NCBI GenBank assembly: GCA_020796225.1
Contig: CM036755.1
Location: forward strand, 17,361,317 to 17,425,316
Length of the DNA stretch: 64,000 bases
Origin: Arion vulgaris
Taxonomy: Eukaryota; Mollusca; Gastropoda; Stylommatophora; Arionidae
Reading direction: 5' to 3'
Part shown: positions 1 to 12,765 of the stretch, piece by piece
How the letters are laid out: every line of letters begins with the position of its first letter
Numbering within the stretch: position 1 is the first letter of the stretch
Notes under the pieces: model-generated
What the model saw: only the letters and a program-made list of their open reading frames with translations
The model's database searches: none
Told to the model about the DNA's origin: nothing
Position numbers and translations under genes: made by a program

Positions 1-240
1 AAATGGCTCTGCAGAAATTACAAGAATTACATTCTATTTCATGTAGAGAGCAACACTATCACAGTTTGTAGCTACTTATGAAAACTCAAAAGCTTATCGC
101 ATGTGTTTGTGCAACTGTTTGATGTGTTTGATTCGACTGTTCAATCGAATCTTACCTTATTATTCTGTGTTTAACATGCGACGCTGTTTATGAAAGACAT
201 GGCTTAGTGAAGCTCCTATTTTGGAGAGCTAACTGGTTGT
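1..240. other. Unique sequence, no feature recognised
   Basis: AT-rich sequence without a convincing open frame, repeat or RNA gene. It precedes the first SINE copy. Confidence 0.5.
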
Positions 241-244
241 ATAC

Positions 245-600
245 TCAAAACACTCGTCTGTAGCTTACAGGGATAGGCGTATGTGGCGTAAGAAAAATAA
301 TTTGTGGTTCGAATCCGGTAATTTGTTTTTTCCGGAAGATCCTAATACTTTTTCATTGTCTATTTATTGATCATATTCATTGGCTTCTGTGCTTTCCCTG
401 GGGGTTCTTATAACATCATATTCATTGGCTTCGGTGCTTTCCCACGGGGTTCTTATAACATCATATTCATTGGCTTCGGTGCTTTCCCACGGGGTTCTTA
501 TAACATCATATTCATTGTCTTCGGTGCTTTCCCTGTGGGTTCTTCTTCTTCTTCTTTGCGTTCGTTCTTTACGACCAATTTTAATCACTCTTTGTGATAT
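245..600 (+). mobile_element. SINE family A copy, tRNA-headed, with tandemly expanded 3' end
   Basis: A B-box-like GGTTCGAATCC lies near 307-317. It is followed by a body (TTTTTTCCGGAAGATCCTAA, then TTATTGATCATATTC) that matches copies at 20.3-20.6 kb and 35.5-35.7 kb. Those copies read TTTTTCGGAAGCTCTTAATA and end in CTCTGGGGTTCTTGAAAAAA. Here the last ~45 bp of the element is repeated four times before a short TTC tract. A tRNA-derived SINE is the family-level inference. No inverted partner was found at this copy, unlike the other two. Confidence 0.65.
370..548. repeat. 45-bp minisatellite, ~4 copies, derived from SINE A 3' end
   Basis: The unit starts ATCATATTCATTGGCTTC and ends GGGGTTCTTATAAC. 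Four units stand here. A fifth unit lies at 926-967, on the far side of the SINE B copy. The unit aligns to the terminal segment of SINE A at 35680-35720, so the array came from the SINE tail. Open frames over it on both strands are a by-product of the 45-bp (15-codon) period. Confidence 0.8.
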
Positions 601-647
601 GTTCGATCTTTGACTAGAACGTGTCTACGTTGCAAAAAAAATTTTGA

Positions 648-918
648 AAGTAAAGGAACCCTTTCATACCTCGTGGTATATAGGTCAATACAGTGTTAGG
701 CCTGTATTTTTCATTGACCGTCGGCACACGATCGGTGATGTGGTCAGCATCACGCCGGCCGCCTTTACTTTCCCAGAGCCTGTCTGGTACCCAATTGAGG
801 CTGGGTCGACCTGAGAGCCGTCGCGGTCGGGAAAAATTCCACGTGGATTGCGGGAGCTGAACCCAGACCACCAGCCTTGCGAAGCGAGTTCACTAACAAC
901 TACGCTACAGCGGCTCTC
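648..918 (-). mobile_element. SINE family B copy, tRNA-headed
   Basis: On the minus strand the copy starts CGAGAGCCGCTGTAGCGTAG, which has an A-box-like start. It continues to a B-box-like GGTTCAGCTCCCGC, a body with GACGGCTCTCAGGTCGACCC, and an end at AAAGGGTTCCTTTACTTTC. It is closely similar over its whole length to 26608-26873 (minus) and more weakly to 15490-15722 (plus). It sits between units four and five of the 45-bp minisatellite, so it either inserted into the array or the array grew around it. A minus-strand open frame at 614-871 is only this SINE. Confidence 0.8.
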
Positions 919-925
919 GGGGTTC

Positions 926-967
926 TTATAACATCATATTCATTGGCTTCTGTGCTTTCCCTGGGGT
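926..967. repeat. Fifth, displaced unit of the 45-bp minisatellite
   Basis: It has the same sequence as the 370-548 units (ATCATATTCATTGGCTTCTG) and ends at CCTGGGG. It lies directly after the SINE B copy. Confidence 0.75.
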
Positions 968-1140
968 TATGAAAACTAATTATTCTCTTCTCTACTTATT
1001 GAAAAAGTTAAAACAGTTCCTGATAGACTCTGGTAAAATCTCATCATTTGCTAAGACCACTTAAATCTGATTAATCAATCCTGTTAGAGGTTACGGCTGC
1101 GTAGTAATGACAAAACTCGATAACATAAACCTATTTATGA
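968..1140. other. Unique spacer
   Basis: AT-rich, with no repeat or open frame I can support. Confidence 0.4.
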
Positions 1141-1435
1141 ATGTTAATCATAAATAACATCCTACAAGATCTGCATATCGAGAAGCATTGGCTCATAAAT
1201 AACATCAAGTCACCGAAGATGAAATATTCTGGCTACATTAAACGGCACAGTGAATTGGAGAGAATGGTAATGGAAAGCATGGTTATTGGTGTACGAGGAA
1301 AAGGTGACAGCAGGACACCAAAGAAACAATGAACATGGCGCTGTAAGAGGCGGGGGAACTTGCTAGTGACAGAGATGTTTTCAGCGGACTAATGAAAACG
1401 ACGTTCTGCAAGGGAATGTTACTACTTGAATCATA
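1141..1435 (+). pseudogene. LINE reverse transcriptase ORF, C-terminal remnant
   Basis: The translation has MKYSGYIKRHSELERMVMES followed by a decayed G-R-G segment (RGKGDSRTPKKQ) and a stop. This is the C-terminal layout of non-LTR retrotransposon ORF2, where a 'FGHIKRH..LE' motif precedes 'GKRGRGRPRRRW'. Further LINE-like residues continue past the stop to about 1435. It is a short, stop-broken 5'-truncated remnant, probably related to the copies at 29.6 and 56.6 kb. It has no start of its own, and the ATG is incidental. Confidence 0.6.
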
Positions 1436-1439
1436 AATA

Positions 1440-1729
1440 CTCAATCAAATCTTATTAGAATTATTTTCTGTCTCAATCAAATCTTAGTAGAATTATTTTC
1501 TGTCTCAATCAAATCTTAGTAGAATTATTTTCTGTCTCAATCAAATCTTAGTAGAATTATTTTCATACTCAATCAAATCTTAGTAGAATTATTTTCATAC
1601 TCAATCAAATCTTAGTAGAACTAATTTCATACTCAATCAAATCTTATTAGAATTATTTTCTGTCTCAATCAAATCTTATTAGAATTATTTTCTGTCTCAA
1701 TCAAATCTTATAAGAATTATTTTCTGTCC
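1440..1729. repeat. 32-bp minisatellite, ~9 copies
   Basis: The unit is CTCAATCAAATCTTAGTAGA plus ATTATTTTCTGT. Variants end in CATA instead of CTGT. The array runs straight into the 30-bp array. Confidence 0.9.
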
Positions 1730-3295
1730 AACACTATGTTACCAGTGTCAAACATGGACAACACTATGTTACCAGTGTCAAACATGAACAACACTATGTT
1801 ATCAGTGTCAAACATGGCCAACACTATGTTATCAGTGTCAGACATGGACAACACTATGTTATCAGTGTCAGACATGGACAACACTATGTTACCAGTGTCA
1901 GACATGGACACCACTATGTTACAAGTGTCAAACATGGACAACACTATGTTACGAGTGTCAGACATGGACAACACTATGTTACCAGTGTCAAACATGGACA
2001 ACACTATGTTACCAGTGTCAAACATGGACAACACTATGTTACCAGTGTCAGACATGGACAACACTATGTTACCAGTGTCAAACATGGACAACACTATGTT
2101 ACCAGTGTCAAACATGGACAACACTATGTTACCAGTGTCAGACATGGACAACACTATGTTACCAGTGTCAAACATGGACAACACTATGTTACCAGTGTCA
2201 GACATGGACAACACTATGTTACTAGTGTCAAACATGGACAACACTATGTTACCAGTGTCAAACATGGACAACACTATGTTACCAGTGTCAAACATGGACA
2301 ACACTATGTTACCAGTGTCAGACATGGACAACACTATGTTACCAGTGTCAGACATGGACAACACTATGTTACCAGTGTCAGACATGGACAACACTATGTT
2401 ATCAGCGTCAGACATGGACAACACTATGTTACCAGTGTCAGACATGGACACCACTATGTTACAAGTGTCAAACATGGACAACACTATGTTACCAGTGTCA
2501 GACATGGACAACACTATGTTACCAGTGTCAAACATGGACAACACTATGTTACCAGTGTCAAACATGGACAACACTATGTTACCAGTGTCAGACATGGACA
2601 ACACTATGTTACCAGTGTCAAATATGGACAACACTATGTTACCAGTGTCAGACATGGACAACACTATGTTACCAGTGTCAGACATGGACAACACTATGTT
2701 ACCAGTGTCAAACATGGACAACACTATGTTACCAGTGTCAGACATGGACAACACTATGTTACCAGTGTCAAACATGGACAACACTATGTTACCAGTGTCA
2801 AACATGGACAACACTATGTTACCAGTGTCAAACATGGACAACACTATGTTACCAGTGTCAAACATGGACAACACTATGTTACCAGTGTCAAACATGGACA
2901 ACACTATGTTACCAGTGTCAAACATGGACAACACTATGTTACCAGTGTCAAACATGGACAACACTATGTTACCAGTGTCAAACATGGACAACACTATGTT
3001 ACCAGTGTCAAACAGGGACAACACTATGTTACCAGTGTCAAACATGGACAACACTATGTTACCAGTGTCAAACATGGACAACACTATGTTATCAGTGTCA
3101 AACATGGCCAACACTATGTTATCAGTGTCAAACATGGACAACACTATGTTACAAGTGTCAAACATGGACAACACTATGTTACCAGTGTCAAACATGGACA
3201 ACACTATGTTACCAGTGTCAAACATGGACAACACTATGTTATCAGTGTCAAACATGGACAACACTATGTTATCAGCGTCAAACAGGAACACTATG
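1729..3295. repeat. 30-bp minisatellite, ~52 copies
   Basis: The unit is AACACTATGTTACCAGTGTC plus AAACATGGAC, with frequent A/G alternation at AACATGG versus GACATGG. The 30-bp period is ten codons, so 534-578 aa frames run through on both strands (a repeated DNTMLPVSNM on +). Such frames carry no sign of a real protein. Variant order repeats with a ~540-bp (18-unit) offset: the GGACACC variant is near 1910 and 2450, and ACAAGTG is at 1921 and 2461. Confidence 0.95.
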
Positions 3296-3717
3296 TTACC
3301 AGTAGTCAAACATGCAATAACAGCAGCTAATGAGAAGTAAATCATAACGACAGAGATGAGTGTCTTAGAAGACTCAGGTGTGACAATAGAGACAAAATTA
3401 GAAATGAAGAAATTAGAAGATGACTGGATGTGAAACAAGTCACACAAATGCATACAATAAGAATAAATTAAATAGTTTGCTCACCTAACAAGAATTCCTG
3501 TATCGTCCACCACAGAAGCACACAGAAAAGTATACAGTACAAAGCAAGAGGAAGACCACGACATCAAGAACAATTGTAAGAAAATTAATAACAGCTTACA
3601 AAGTGCATTAGACTAAGCACACATAAGATCCTACACCCACTCCCACACACACACTTCTATAAGATGTAAAGAAGAAGAAGCATCATAATCAATTGAACAA
3701 TAATTCTGTAGATTTAT
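3296..3717. other. Unique spacer
   Basis: About 420 bp of low-complexity AT-rich sequence. I see no gene. Confidence 0.5.
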
Positions 3718-5557
3718 CCATAGTTTGTTACTGATAACAGAAGGAGGTGAGCTCAGATTCATCCCTAGTTTGTTACCGATAACAGAAGGAGGTGAGCTCA
3801 GATTCATCCATAGTTTGTTACCGATAACAGAAGGAGGTGAGCTCAGATTTATCCATAGTTTGTTACCGATAACAGAAGGAGGTGAGCTCAGATTTATCCA
3901 TAGTTTGTTACCGATAACAGAAGGAGGTGAGCTCAGATTTATCCATAGTTTGTTACCGATAACAGAAGGAGGTGAGCTCAGATTTATCCATAGTTTGTTA
4001 CCGATAACAGAAGGAGGTGAGCTCAGATTCATCCATAGTTTGTTACCGATAACAGAAGGAGGTGAGCTCAGATTCATCCATAGTTTGTTACCGATAACAG
4101 AAGGAGGTGAGCTCAGATTCATCCATAGTTTGTTACCGATAACAGAAGGAGGTGAGCTCAGATTCATCCATAGTTTGTTACCGATAACAGAAGGAGGTGA
4201 GCTCAGATTCATCCATAGTTTGTTACCGATAACAGAAGGAGGTGAGCTCAGATTCATCCATAGTTTGTTACCGATAACAGAAGGAGGTGAGCTCAGATTT
4301 ATCCATAGTTTGTTACCGATAACAGAAGGAGGTGAGCTCAGATTTATCCATAGTTTGTTACCGATAACAGAAGGAGGTGAGCTCAGATTCATCCATAGTT
4401 TGTTACCGATAACAGAAGGAGGTGAGCTCAGATTCATCCATAGTTTGTTACCGATAACAGAAGGAGGTGAGCTCAGATTTATCCATAGTTTGTTACCGAT
4501 AACAGAAGGAGGTGAGCTCAGATTCATCCATAGTTTGTTACCGATAACAGAAGGAGGTGAGCTCAGATTCATCCATAGTTTGGTACCGATAACAGAAGGA
4601 GGTGAGCTCAGATTCATCCATAGTTTGTTACCGATAACAGAAGGAGGTGAGCTCAGATTCATCCATAGTTTGTTACCGATAACAGAAGGAGGTGAGCTCA
4701 GATTCATCCATAGTTTGTTACCGATAACAGAAGGAGGTGAGCTCAGATTTATCCATAGTTTGTTACCGATAACAGAAGGAGGTGAGCTCAGATTCATCCA
4801 TAGTTTGTTACCGATAACAGAAGGAGGTGAGCTCAGATTCATCCATAGTTTGTTACCGATAACAGAAGGAGGTGAGCTCAGATTCATCCATAGTTTGTTA
4901 CCGATAACAGAAGGAGGTGAGCTCAGATTCATCCATAGTTTGTTACCGATAACAGAAGGAGGTGAGCTCAGGTTCATCCATAGTTTGTTACCGATAACAG
5001 AAGGAGGTGAGCTCAGATTCATCCATAGTTTGTTACCGATAACAGAAGGAGGTGAGCTCAGATTCATCCATAGTTTGTTACCGATAACAGAAGGAGGTGA
5101 GCTCAGATTCATCCATAGTTTGTTACCGATAACAGAAGGAGGTGAGCTCAGATTCATCCATAGTTTGTTACCGATAACAGAAGGAGGTGAGCTCAGATTT
5201 ATCCATAGTTTGTTACCGATAACAGAAGGAGGTGAGCTCAGATTTATCCATAGTTTGTTACCGATAACAGAAGGAGGTGAGCTCAGATTCATCCATAGTT
5301 TGTTACCGATAACAGAAGGAGGTGAGCTCAGATTCATCCATAGTTTGTTACCGATAACAGAAGGAGGTGAGCTCAGATTCATCCATAGTTTGTTACCGAT
5401 AACAGAAGGAGGTGAGCTCAGATTTATCCATAGTTTGTTACCGATAACAGAAGGAGGTGAGCTCAGATTTATCCATAGTTTGTTACCGATAACAGAAGAC
5501 GGTGAGCTCAGATTTATCCATAGTTTGTTACCGATAACAGAAGGCGGTGAACTCAGG
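3718..5557. repeat. 45-bp minisatellite, ~41 copies, highly homogeneous
   Basis: The unit is TAGTTTGTTACCGATAACAG plus AAGGAGGTGAGCTCAGATTC plus ATCCA. Nearly all variation is a C/T change in GATTC/GATTT. The outermost units are the most diverged (first unit ACTGATAACAG, last units GAAGACGG and GAAGGCGG). Both strands are open for ~580-610 codons because the unit is 15 codons long. Each unit carries GAG|GTGAGC, which resembles a 5' splice site. Confidence 0.95.
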
Positions 5558-5645
5558 TAACAACAATTCTAGGAAATCAGCCCACAACCGGCGCGTGACT
5601 TCGGAATTCCAGCATTGTTGCATAAAGACGAGTTCATTTTCAAAA

Positions 5646-8600
5646 CAACACAGCATTCTAAATCAAGGTTATATTATGTTACAAGTTCAGTTTAAAACTA
5701 AGAAATATCAGTATTATTACATGCTAAATCAAGGTTATATTATGTAACAAGTTCAGTTTAAAACTAAGGAATATCAGTATTATTAACATGCTAAATCAAG
5801 GTTATATTATGTAACAAGTTCAGTTGAAAACTAAGGAATATCAGTATTATTACATGCTAAATCAAGGTTATATTATGTAACAAGTTCAGTTTAAAACTAA
5901 GGAATATCAGTATTATTACATGCTAAATCAAGGTTATATTATGTAACAAGTTCAGTTTAAAACTAAGGAATATCAGTATTATTACATGCTAAATCAAGGT
6001 TATATTATGTTACAAGTTGAGTTTAAAACTAAGAAATATCAGTATTATTACATGCTAAATCAAGGTTATATTATGTAACAAGTTCAGTTTAAACTAAAAT
6101 ATCAGTATTATTACATTCTAAATCAAGTTATATTATGTAACAAGTTCAGTTTAAACTAAGAAATATCAGTATTATTACATCTAAATCAAGGTTATATTAT
6201 GTAACAAGTTCAGTTTAAAACTAAGAAATATCAGTATTATTACATGCTAAATCAAGGTTATATTATGTAACAAGTTCAGTTTAAAACTAAGGAATATCAG
6301 TATTATTACATGCTAAATCAAGGTTATATTATGTAACAAGTTCAGTTTAAAACTAAGAAATATCAGTATTATTACATGCTAAATCAAGGTTATATTATGT
6401 AACAAGTTCAGTTTAAACTAAGGGAATATCAGTATTATTACATGCTAAATCAAGGTTATATTATGTTATAAGTTCAGTTTAAAACTAAGGAATATCAATA
6501 TTATTACATTCTAAATCAAGGTTATATTATGTAACAAGTTCAGTTTAAAACTAAGGAATATCAGTATTATTACATGCTAAATCAAGGTTATATTATGTAA
6601 CAAGTTCAGTTTAAAACTAAGGAATATCAGTATTATTACATGCTAAATCAAGGTTATATTATGTAACAAGTTCAGTTTAAAACTAAGAAATATCAGTATT
6701 ATTACATGCTAAATCAAGGTTATATTATGTAACAAGTTCAGTTTAAAACTAAGAAATATCAGTATTATTACATGCTAAATCAAGGTTATATTTGTACAAG
6801 TTCAGTTTAAAACTAAGAAATATCAGTATTATTACATGCTAAATCAAGGTTATATTATGTAACAAGTTCAGTTTAAAACTAAGAAATATCAGTATTATTA
6901 CATGCTAAATCAAGGTTATATTATGTTATAAGTTCAGTTTAAAACTAAGGAATATCAGTATTATTACATGCTAAATCAAGGTTATATTATGTAACAAGTT
7001 CAGTTTAAAACTAAGGAATATCAGTATTATTACATGCTAAATCAAGGTTATATTATGTAACAAGTTCAGTTAAAACTAAGAATATCAGTATTATTACATG
7101 CTAAATCAAGGTTATATTATGTAACAAGTTCAGTTTAAAACTAAGGAATATCAGTATTATTACATGCTAAATCAAGGTTATATTATGTAACAAGTTCAGT
7201 TTAAAACTAAGAAATATCAGTATTATTACATGCTAAATCAAGGTTATATTATGTAACAAGTTCAGTTTAAAACTAAGAAATATCAGTATTATTACATGCT
7301 AAATCAAGGTTATATTATGTAACAAGTTCAGTTTAAAACTAAGAAATATCAGTATTATTACATGCTAAATCAAGGTTATATTATGTAACAAGTTCAGTTT
7401 AAAACTAAGAAATATCAGTATTATTACATGCTAAATCAAGGTTATATTATGTAACAAGTTCAGTTGAAAACTAAGGAATATCAGTATTATTACATGCTAA
7501 ATCAAGGTTATATTATGTAACAAGTTCAGTTTAAAACTAAGAAATATCAGTATTATTACATGCTAAATCAAGGTTATATTATGTAACAAGTTCAGTTTAA
7601 AACTAAGAAATATCAGTATTATTACATGCTAAATCAAGGTTATATTATATTACAAGTTCAGTTTAAAACTAAGAAATATCAGTATTATTACATGCTAAAT
7701 CAAGGTTATATTATGTAACAAGTTCAGTTTAAAACTAAGAAATATCAGTATTATTACATGCTAAATCAAGGTTATATTATGTAACAAGTTCAGTTTAAAA
7801 CTAAGAAATATCAGTATTATTACATGCTAAATCAAGGTTATATTATGTAACAAGTTCAGTTTAAAACTAAGAAATATCAGTATTATTACATGCTAAATCA
7901 AGGTTATATTATGTAACAAGTTCAGTTTAAAACTAAGTAATATCAGTATTATTACATGCTAAATCAAGGTTATATTATGTAACAAGTTCAGTTTAAAACT
8001 AAGGAATATCAGTATTATTACATGCTAAATCAAGGTTATATTATGTAACAAGTTCAGTTTAAAACTAAGGAATATTAGTATTATTAACATGCTAAATCAA
8101 GGTTATAATATGTAACAAGTTCAGTTGAAAACTAAGGAATATCAGTATTATTACATGCTAAATCAAGGTTATATTATGTAACAAGTTCATTTTAAAACTA
8201 AGGAATATCAGTATTATTACATGCTAAATCAAGGTTATATTATGTAACAAGTTCAGTTTAAAACTAAGAAATATCAGTATTATTACATGCTAAATCAAGG
8301 TTATATTATGTAACAAGTTCAGTTTAAAACTAAGAAATATCAGTATTAGTACATGCTAAATCAAGGTTATATTATGTAACAAGTTCAGTTTAAAACTAAG
8401 AAATATCAGTATTATAACATTCTAAATCAAGGTTATATTATGTTACAAGTTCAGTTTAAAACTAAGAAATATCAGTATTATTACATGCTAAATCAAGGTT
8501 ATATATATTAACAAGTTCAGTTTAAAACTAAGAATATCAGTATTATTAACATGCTAAATCAAGGTTATATTATGTTATAAGTTCAGTTTAAAACTAAGGA

Positions 8601-8815
8601 ATATCAATATTATTACATTCTAAATCAAGTTTATATTATTAAAGTTCAGTTTAAAACTAAGGAATATCAGTATTATTACATGCTAAATCAAGGTTATATT
8701 ATGTAACAAGTTCAGTTTAAAACTAAGAAATATCAGTATTATTACATGCTAAATCAAGGTTATATTATGTAACAAGTTCAGTTTAAAACTAAGGAATATC
8801 AGTATTATTAACATT
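5646..8815. repeat. 66-bp satellite, ~48 copies
   Basis: The unit reads TTACATGCTAAATCAAGGTT, ATATTATGTAACAAGTTCAG, TTTAAAACTAAGGAATATCA, GTATTA. Variants alternate AAGAAATATC and AAGGAATATC. Stops occur in every frame, so there are no long ORFs. Confidence 0.95.
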
Positions 8816-9051
8816 TGTCATGAATAAATAACTATGGATCTAGAATTGTGTAAAGTTCAGAGTTAAGGGTTCTATCAAACACTATGAAACAAGCACTATA
8901 TCAGAGTTTTAGTTTCGTCTGAGCTAGTGCCTTATGTTGCGGAACACGCTATTACTACTTATCTGTTTGAAATACTTTAAATTTGCATACATCATCATTC
9001 TGACACTAATCAAATACTTGGATTCTCTGAAAGAGTTAATTCTATTATTTA
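8816..9051. other. Unique spacer
   Basis: No repeat or gene recognised between the 66-bp and 74-bp arrays. Confidence 0.5.
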
Positions 9052-9735
9052 TGTTTGTTGCCTAACGACGTGACTATATAACTACAACAAGACTTGAATC
9101 AACGTTGAAATATTGATCATGCTTGTTAGCCTGACAACGTACATATAACCACAACAAGACTCGAAGTTACGTTGAAATATTTATCTATGTTTGTTAGCCT
9201 ACACGACGTGACATATAACCACAACAAGACTCGAAGTCAACGTTGAAATATGTGTATCTATGCTTTGTTAGCCTACACAACGTGACATATAACCACAACA
9301 AGACTCGAAGTCAACGTTGAAATATGTGTATCTATGCTTTGTTAGCCTACACGACGTGACATATAACCACAACAAGACTCGAAGTTAACGTTGAAATATG
9401 TGTATCTATGCTTTGTTAGCCTACACGACGTGATATATAACCACAACAAGACTCGAAGTTAACGTTGAAATATGTGTATCTATGCTTTGTTAGCCTACAC
9501 GACGTGATATATAACCACAACAAGACTCGAAGTTAACGTTGAAATATGTGTATCTATGCTTTGTTAGCCTACACGACGTGATATATAACCACAACAAGAC
9601 TCGAAATTAACGTTGAAATATGTGTATCTATGCTTTGTTGACCTACACGACGTGACATATAACCACAACAAGACTCGATGTTAACGTTGAAATATGTGTA
9701 TCTATGCTTTGTTGACCTACACGTTACACGTAATT
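9052..9735. repeat. 74-bp minisatellite, ~9 copies
   Basis: The unit includes TTAGCCTACACGACGTGATA, ACCACAACAAGACTCGAAGT and AACGTTGAAATATGTGTATC. Left-edge units are shorter and more diverged, while the central ones are near identical. Confidence 0.9.
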
Positions 9736-9825
9736 ACATACATAACAAACAGACAAACAATGACAGAAGTTTGCACTCAATTCTACTCAAACTGACGCAT
9801 GGAAGAAAGATAATATTTAATCATT

Positions 9826-12165
9826 CTAATATCAAAATATTACATTCTAAGCTTATCATAAATATAAATATCAAAATATTACATTCTAAGCTTATCATCA
9901 ATATAAATATCAAAACATTACATTCTAAGCTTATCATCAATTTAAATATCAAAACATTACATTCTAAGCTTATCATCAATATAAATATCAAAATATTACA
10001 TTCTAAGCTTATCATCAATATAAATATCAAAATATTACACTGTAAGCTTATCATCAATATAAATATCAAAATATTACACTGTAAGCTTATCATCAATATA
10101 AATATCAAAATATTATATTCTAAGCTTATCATCAATTTAAATATCAAATTATTACATTATAAGCTTATCATCAATATAAATATCAAAATATTACATTCTA
10201 AGCTTATCATCAATTTAAATATCAAAATATTACATTCTAAGCTTATCTTCAATTTAAATATCAAAATATTACATTCTAAGCTTATCATCAATATAAATAT
10301 CAAAATATTACACTGTAAGTTTATCATCAATATAAATATCAAAATATTACATTCTAAGCTTATCATCAATATAAATATCAAAATATTACACTCTAAGCTT
10401 ATCATCAATATAAATATCAAAATATTACATTCTAAGCTTATCATCAATTTAAATATCAAAATATTACACTGTAAGCTTATCATCAATATAAATATCAAAA
10501 TATTACACTGTAAGCTTATCATCAATTTAAATATCAAAATATTACATTCTAAGCTTATCATCAATTTAAATATCAAAATATTACACTGTAAGCTTGTCAT
10601 CAATTTAAATATCAAAATATTACATTCTAAGCTTATCATCAATTTAAATATCAAAATATTACATTCTAAGCTTATCATCAATTTAAATATCAAAATATTA
10701 CACTGTAAGCTTATCATCAATATAAATATCAAAATATTACATTCTAAGCTTATCATCAATATAAATATCAAAATATTACACTGTAAGCTTATCATCAATA
10801 TAAATATCAAAATATTACATTCTAAGCTTATCATCAATTTAAATATCAAAACATTACATTCTAAGCTTATCATCAATATAAATATCAAAATATTACATTC
10901 TAAGCTTATCATCAATATAAATATCAAAATATTACACTGTAAGCTTATCATCAATATAAATATCAAAATATTACACTGTAAGCTTATCATCAATATAAAT
11001 ATCAAAATATTATATTCTAAGCTTATCATCAATTTAAATATCAAATTATTACATTATAAGCTTATCATCAATATAAATATCAAAATATTACATTCTAAGC
11101 TTATCATCAATTTAAATATCAAAATATTACATTCTAAGCTTATCTTCAATTTAAATATCAAAATATTACATTCTAAGCTTATCATCAATATAAATATCAA
11201 AATATTACACTGTAAGTTTATCATCAATATAAATATCAAAATATTACATTCTAAGCTTATCATCAATATAAATATCAAAATATTACACTCTAAGCTTATC
11301 ATCAATATAAATATCAAAATATTACATTCTAAGCTTATCATCAATTTAAATATCAAAATATTACACTGTAAGCTTATCATCAATATAAATATCAAAATAT
11401 TACACTGTAAGCTTATCATCAATTTAAATATCAAAATATTACATTCTAAGCTTATCATCAATTTAAATATCAAAATATTACACTGTAAGCTTGTCATCAA
11501 TTTAAATATCAAAATATTACATTCTAAGCTTATCATCAATTTAAATATCAAAATATTACATTCTAAGCTTATCATCAATTTAAATATCAAAATATTACAC
11601 TGTAAGCTTATCATCAATATAAATATCAAAATATTACATTCTAAGCTTATCATCAATATAAATATCAAAATATTACACTGTAAGCTTATCATCAATATAA
11701 ATATCAAAATATTACATTCTAAGCTTATCATCAATTTAAATATCAAAATATTACATTCTAAGCTTATCATCAATTTAAATATCAAAATATTACACTGTAA
11801 GCTTATCATCAATATAAATATCAAAATATTACATTCTAAGCTTATCATCAATTTAAATATCAAAATATTACATTCTAAGCTTATCATCAATATAAATATC
11901 AAAATATTACATTCTAAGCTTATCATCAATTTAAATATCAAAATATTACATTCTAAGCTTATCATCAATATAAATATCAAAATATTACACTGTAAGCTTA
12001 TCATCAATATCAAAATATTACATTCTAAGCTTATCATCAATATAAATATCAAAATATTACATTCTAAGCTTATCATCAATTTAAATATCAAAATATTACA
12101 TTCTAAGCTTATCATCAATTTAAATATCAAAATATTACATTCTAAGCTTATCATCAATATAAGAA
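9826..12165. repeat. 39-bp satellite, ~60 copies, with an 897-bp higher-order duplication
   Basis: The unit is TCAAAATATTACATTCTAAG plus CTTATCATCAATATAAATA. Variants are CATTC/CACTG, ATATAAAT/TTTAAAT and ATCATC/ATCTTC. Rare variants recur exactly 897 bp (23 units) apart: AAATTATTACATTATAAG near 10146 and 11043, CTTATCTTC near 10242 and 11139, GTAAGTTTATC near 10315 and 11212, and CTTGTCATC near 10592 and 11489. An 879-codon + strand frame and shorter minus frames cross it because the unit is 13 codons long. Confidence 0.95.
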
Positions 12166-12420
12166 AGAGACAGTCATCATTTTTCGGACATGTGATGAAG
12201 AGGAGAGGTTTAGAACACATTGTAGCAGCCGGTAAAATCGAGGGGAGACGAGACGGAGAGAGAAATAACATTTTGGATAGCCTGACGTCATGGCACGGAA
12301 GACCGGTCAACATCTGAGATGATAGCAAACTTTGCAAACACGAGAGACTTGTGGAGATTTGTGGAGATCTGTGATCGTCTAGGCCAGCCGGCACGGCACT
12401 TGATGATGATGATGAATATC
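12166..12420 (+). pseudogene. LINE 3' end (family with TGATGA tail)
   Basis: The translation starts RKRQSSFFGHVMKRRGLEHI and goes on to GKIEGRRDGERNNILDSLTS. This is the ORF2 C-terminal tail of a non-LTR retrotransposon. The DNA then runs to a short (TGATGA)n tract at 12403-12416, the usual tandem tail of this family here. Related copies are at 15733-16060 and 21535-21875 (minus) and 35370-35800 (plus). The 39-bp array abuts its 5' side directly, so the array frame is fused in frame to the LINE tail by chance. Confidence 0.8.
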
Positions 12421-12489
12421 AAAAGGTCATATTAATCATTCAATATAAAAAATAAAGTTCAAGATTCAATAATTACTAAGTCTATAAAG

Positions 12490-12765
12490 CAGTATTGAAC
12501 TTCATGAAGAAACAAGAAATTAAATGGTTCAGCCACATAAGCAGATTATCAACAGACAATACACCTCAAAGAGCAATGTTACTCCTATACAGTGGAAATG
12601 TCGGCCACGCAAAATGTGGACAGAGATAACAGAGAGAACAGAGTCGACGAAAGACACTATTTATGAAGCGCATACAAAGGCTCGTTCTAGAAATCCCTTC
12701 TTATCCTGACGCTGTAAGGCAAAACAGGACTGGAGAAAAGAAAGACAAGAAAGTAAAGTAATTGG
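12490..12765 (+). pseudogene. LINE ORF2 C-terminal remnant, frameshifted
   Basis: One frame (ATG near 12504) gives IKWFSHISRLSTDNTPQRAM. The next frame (from 12524) gives CRPRKMWTEITERTESTKDT. Together they follow the LINE pattern 'WYGHVSRL..NTPQRALL..G.RKRGRPRKTW', so one frameshift lies near 12595. It is a short, dead remnant from a family different from the one immediately upstream. Confidence 0.6.

Noticed and set aside
3718..5557. Ribosome binding sites (AAGGAGGTGA)
   Set aside because: It resembles a bacterial Shine-Dalgarno sequence, but this is animal DNA and the motif is simply part of a tandem unit.
1717..5560. Repeat proteins of 530-610 aa on both strands
   Set aside because: They are 30- and 45-bp tandem arrays (multiples of 3) without stops. 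Both strands are equally open and no promoter, splice or codon signal supports them.
9678..12317. An 879-aa protein, NIKILHSKLI repeats with a LINE-like C-terminus
   Set aside because: The 39-bp satellite happens to be in frame with a LINE tail at 12166. The apparent fusion is chance.
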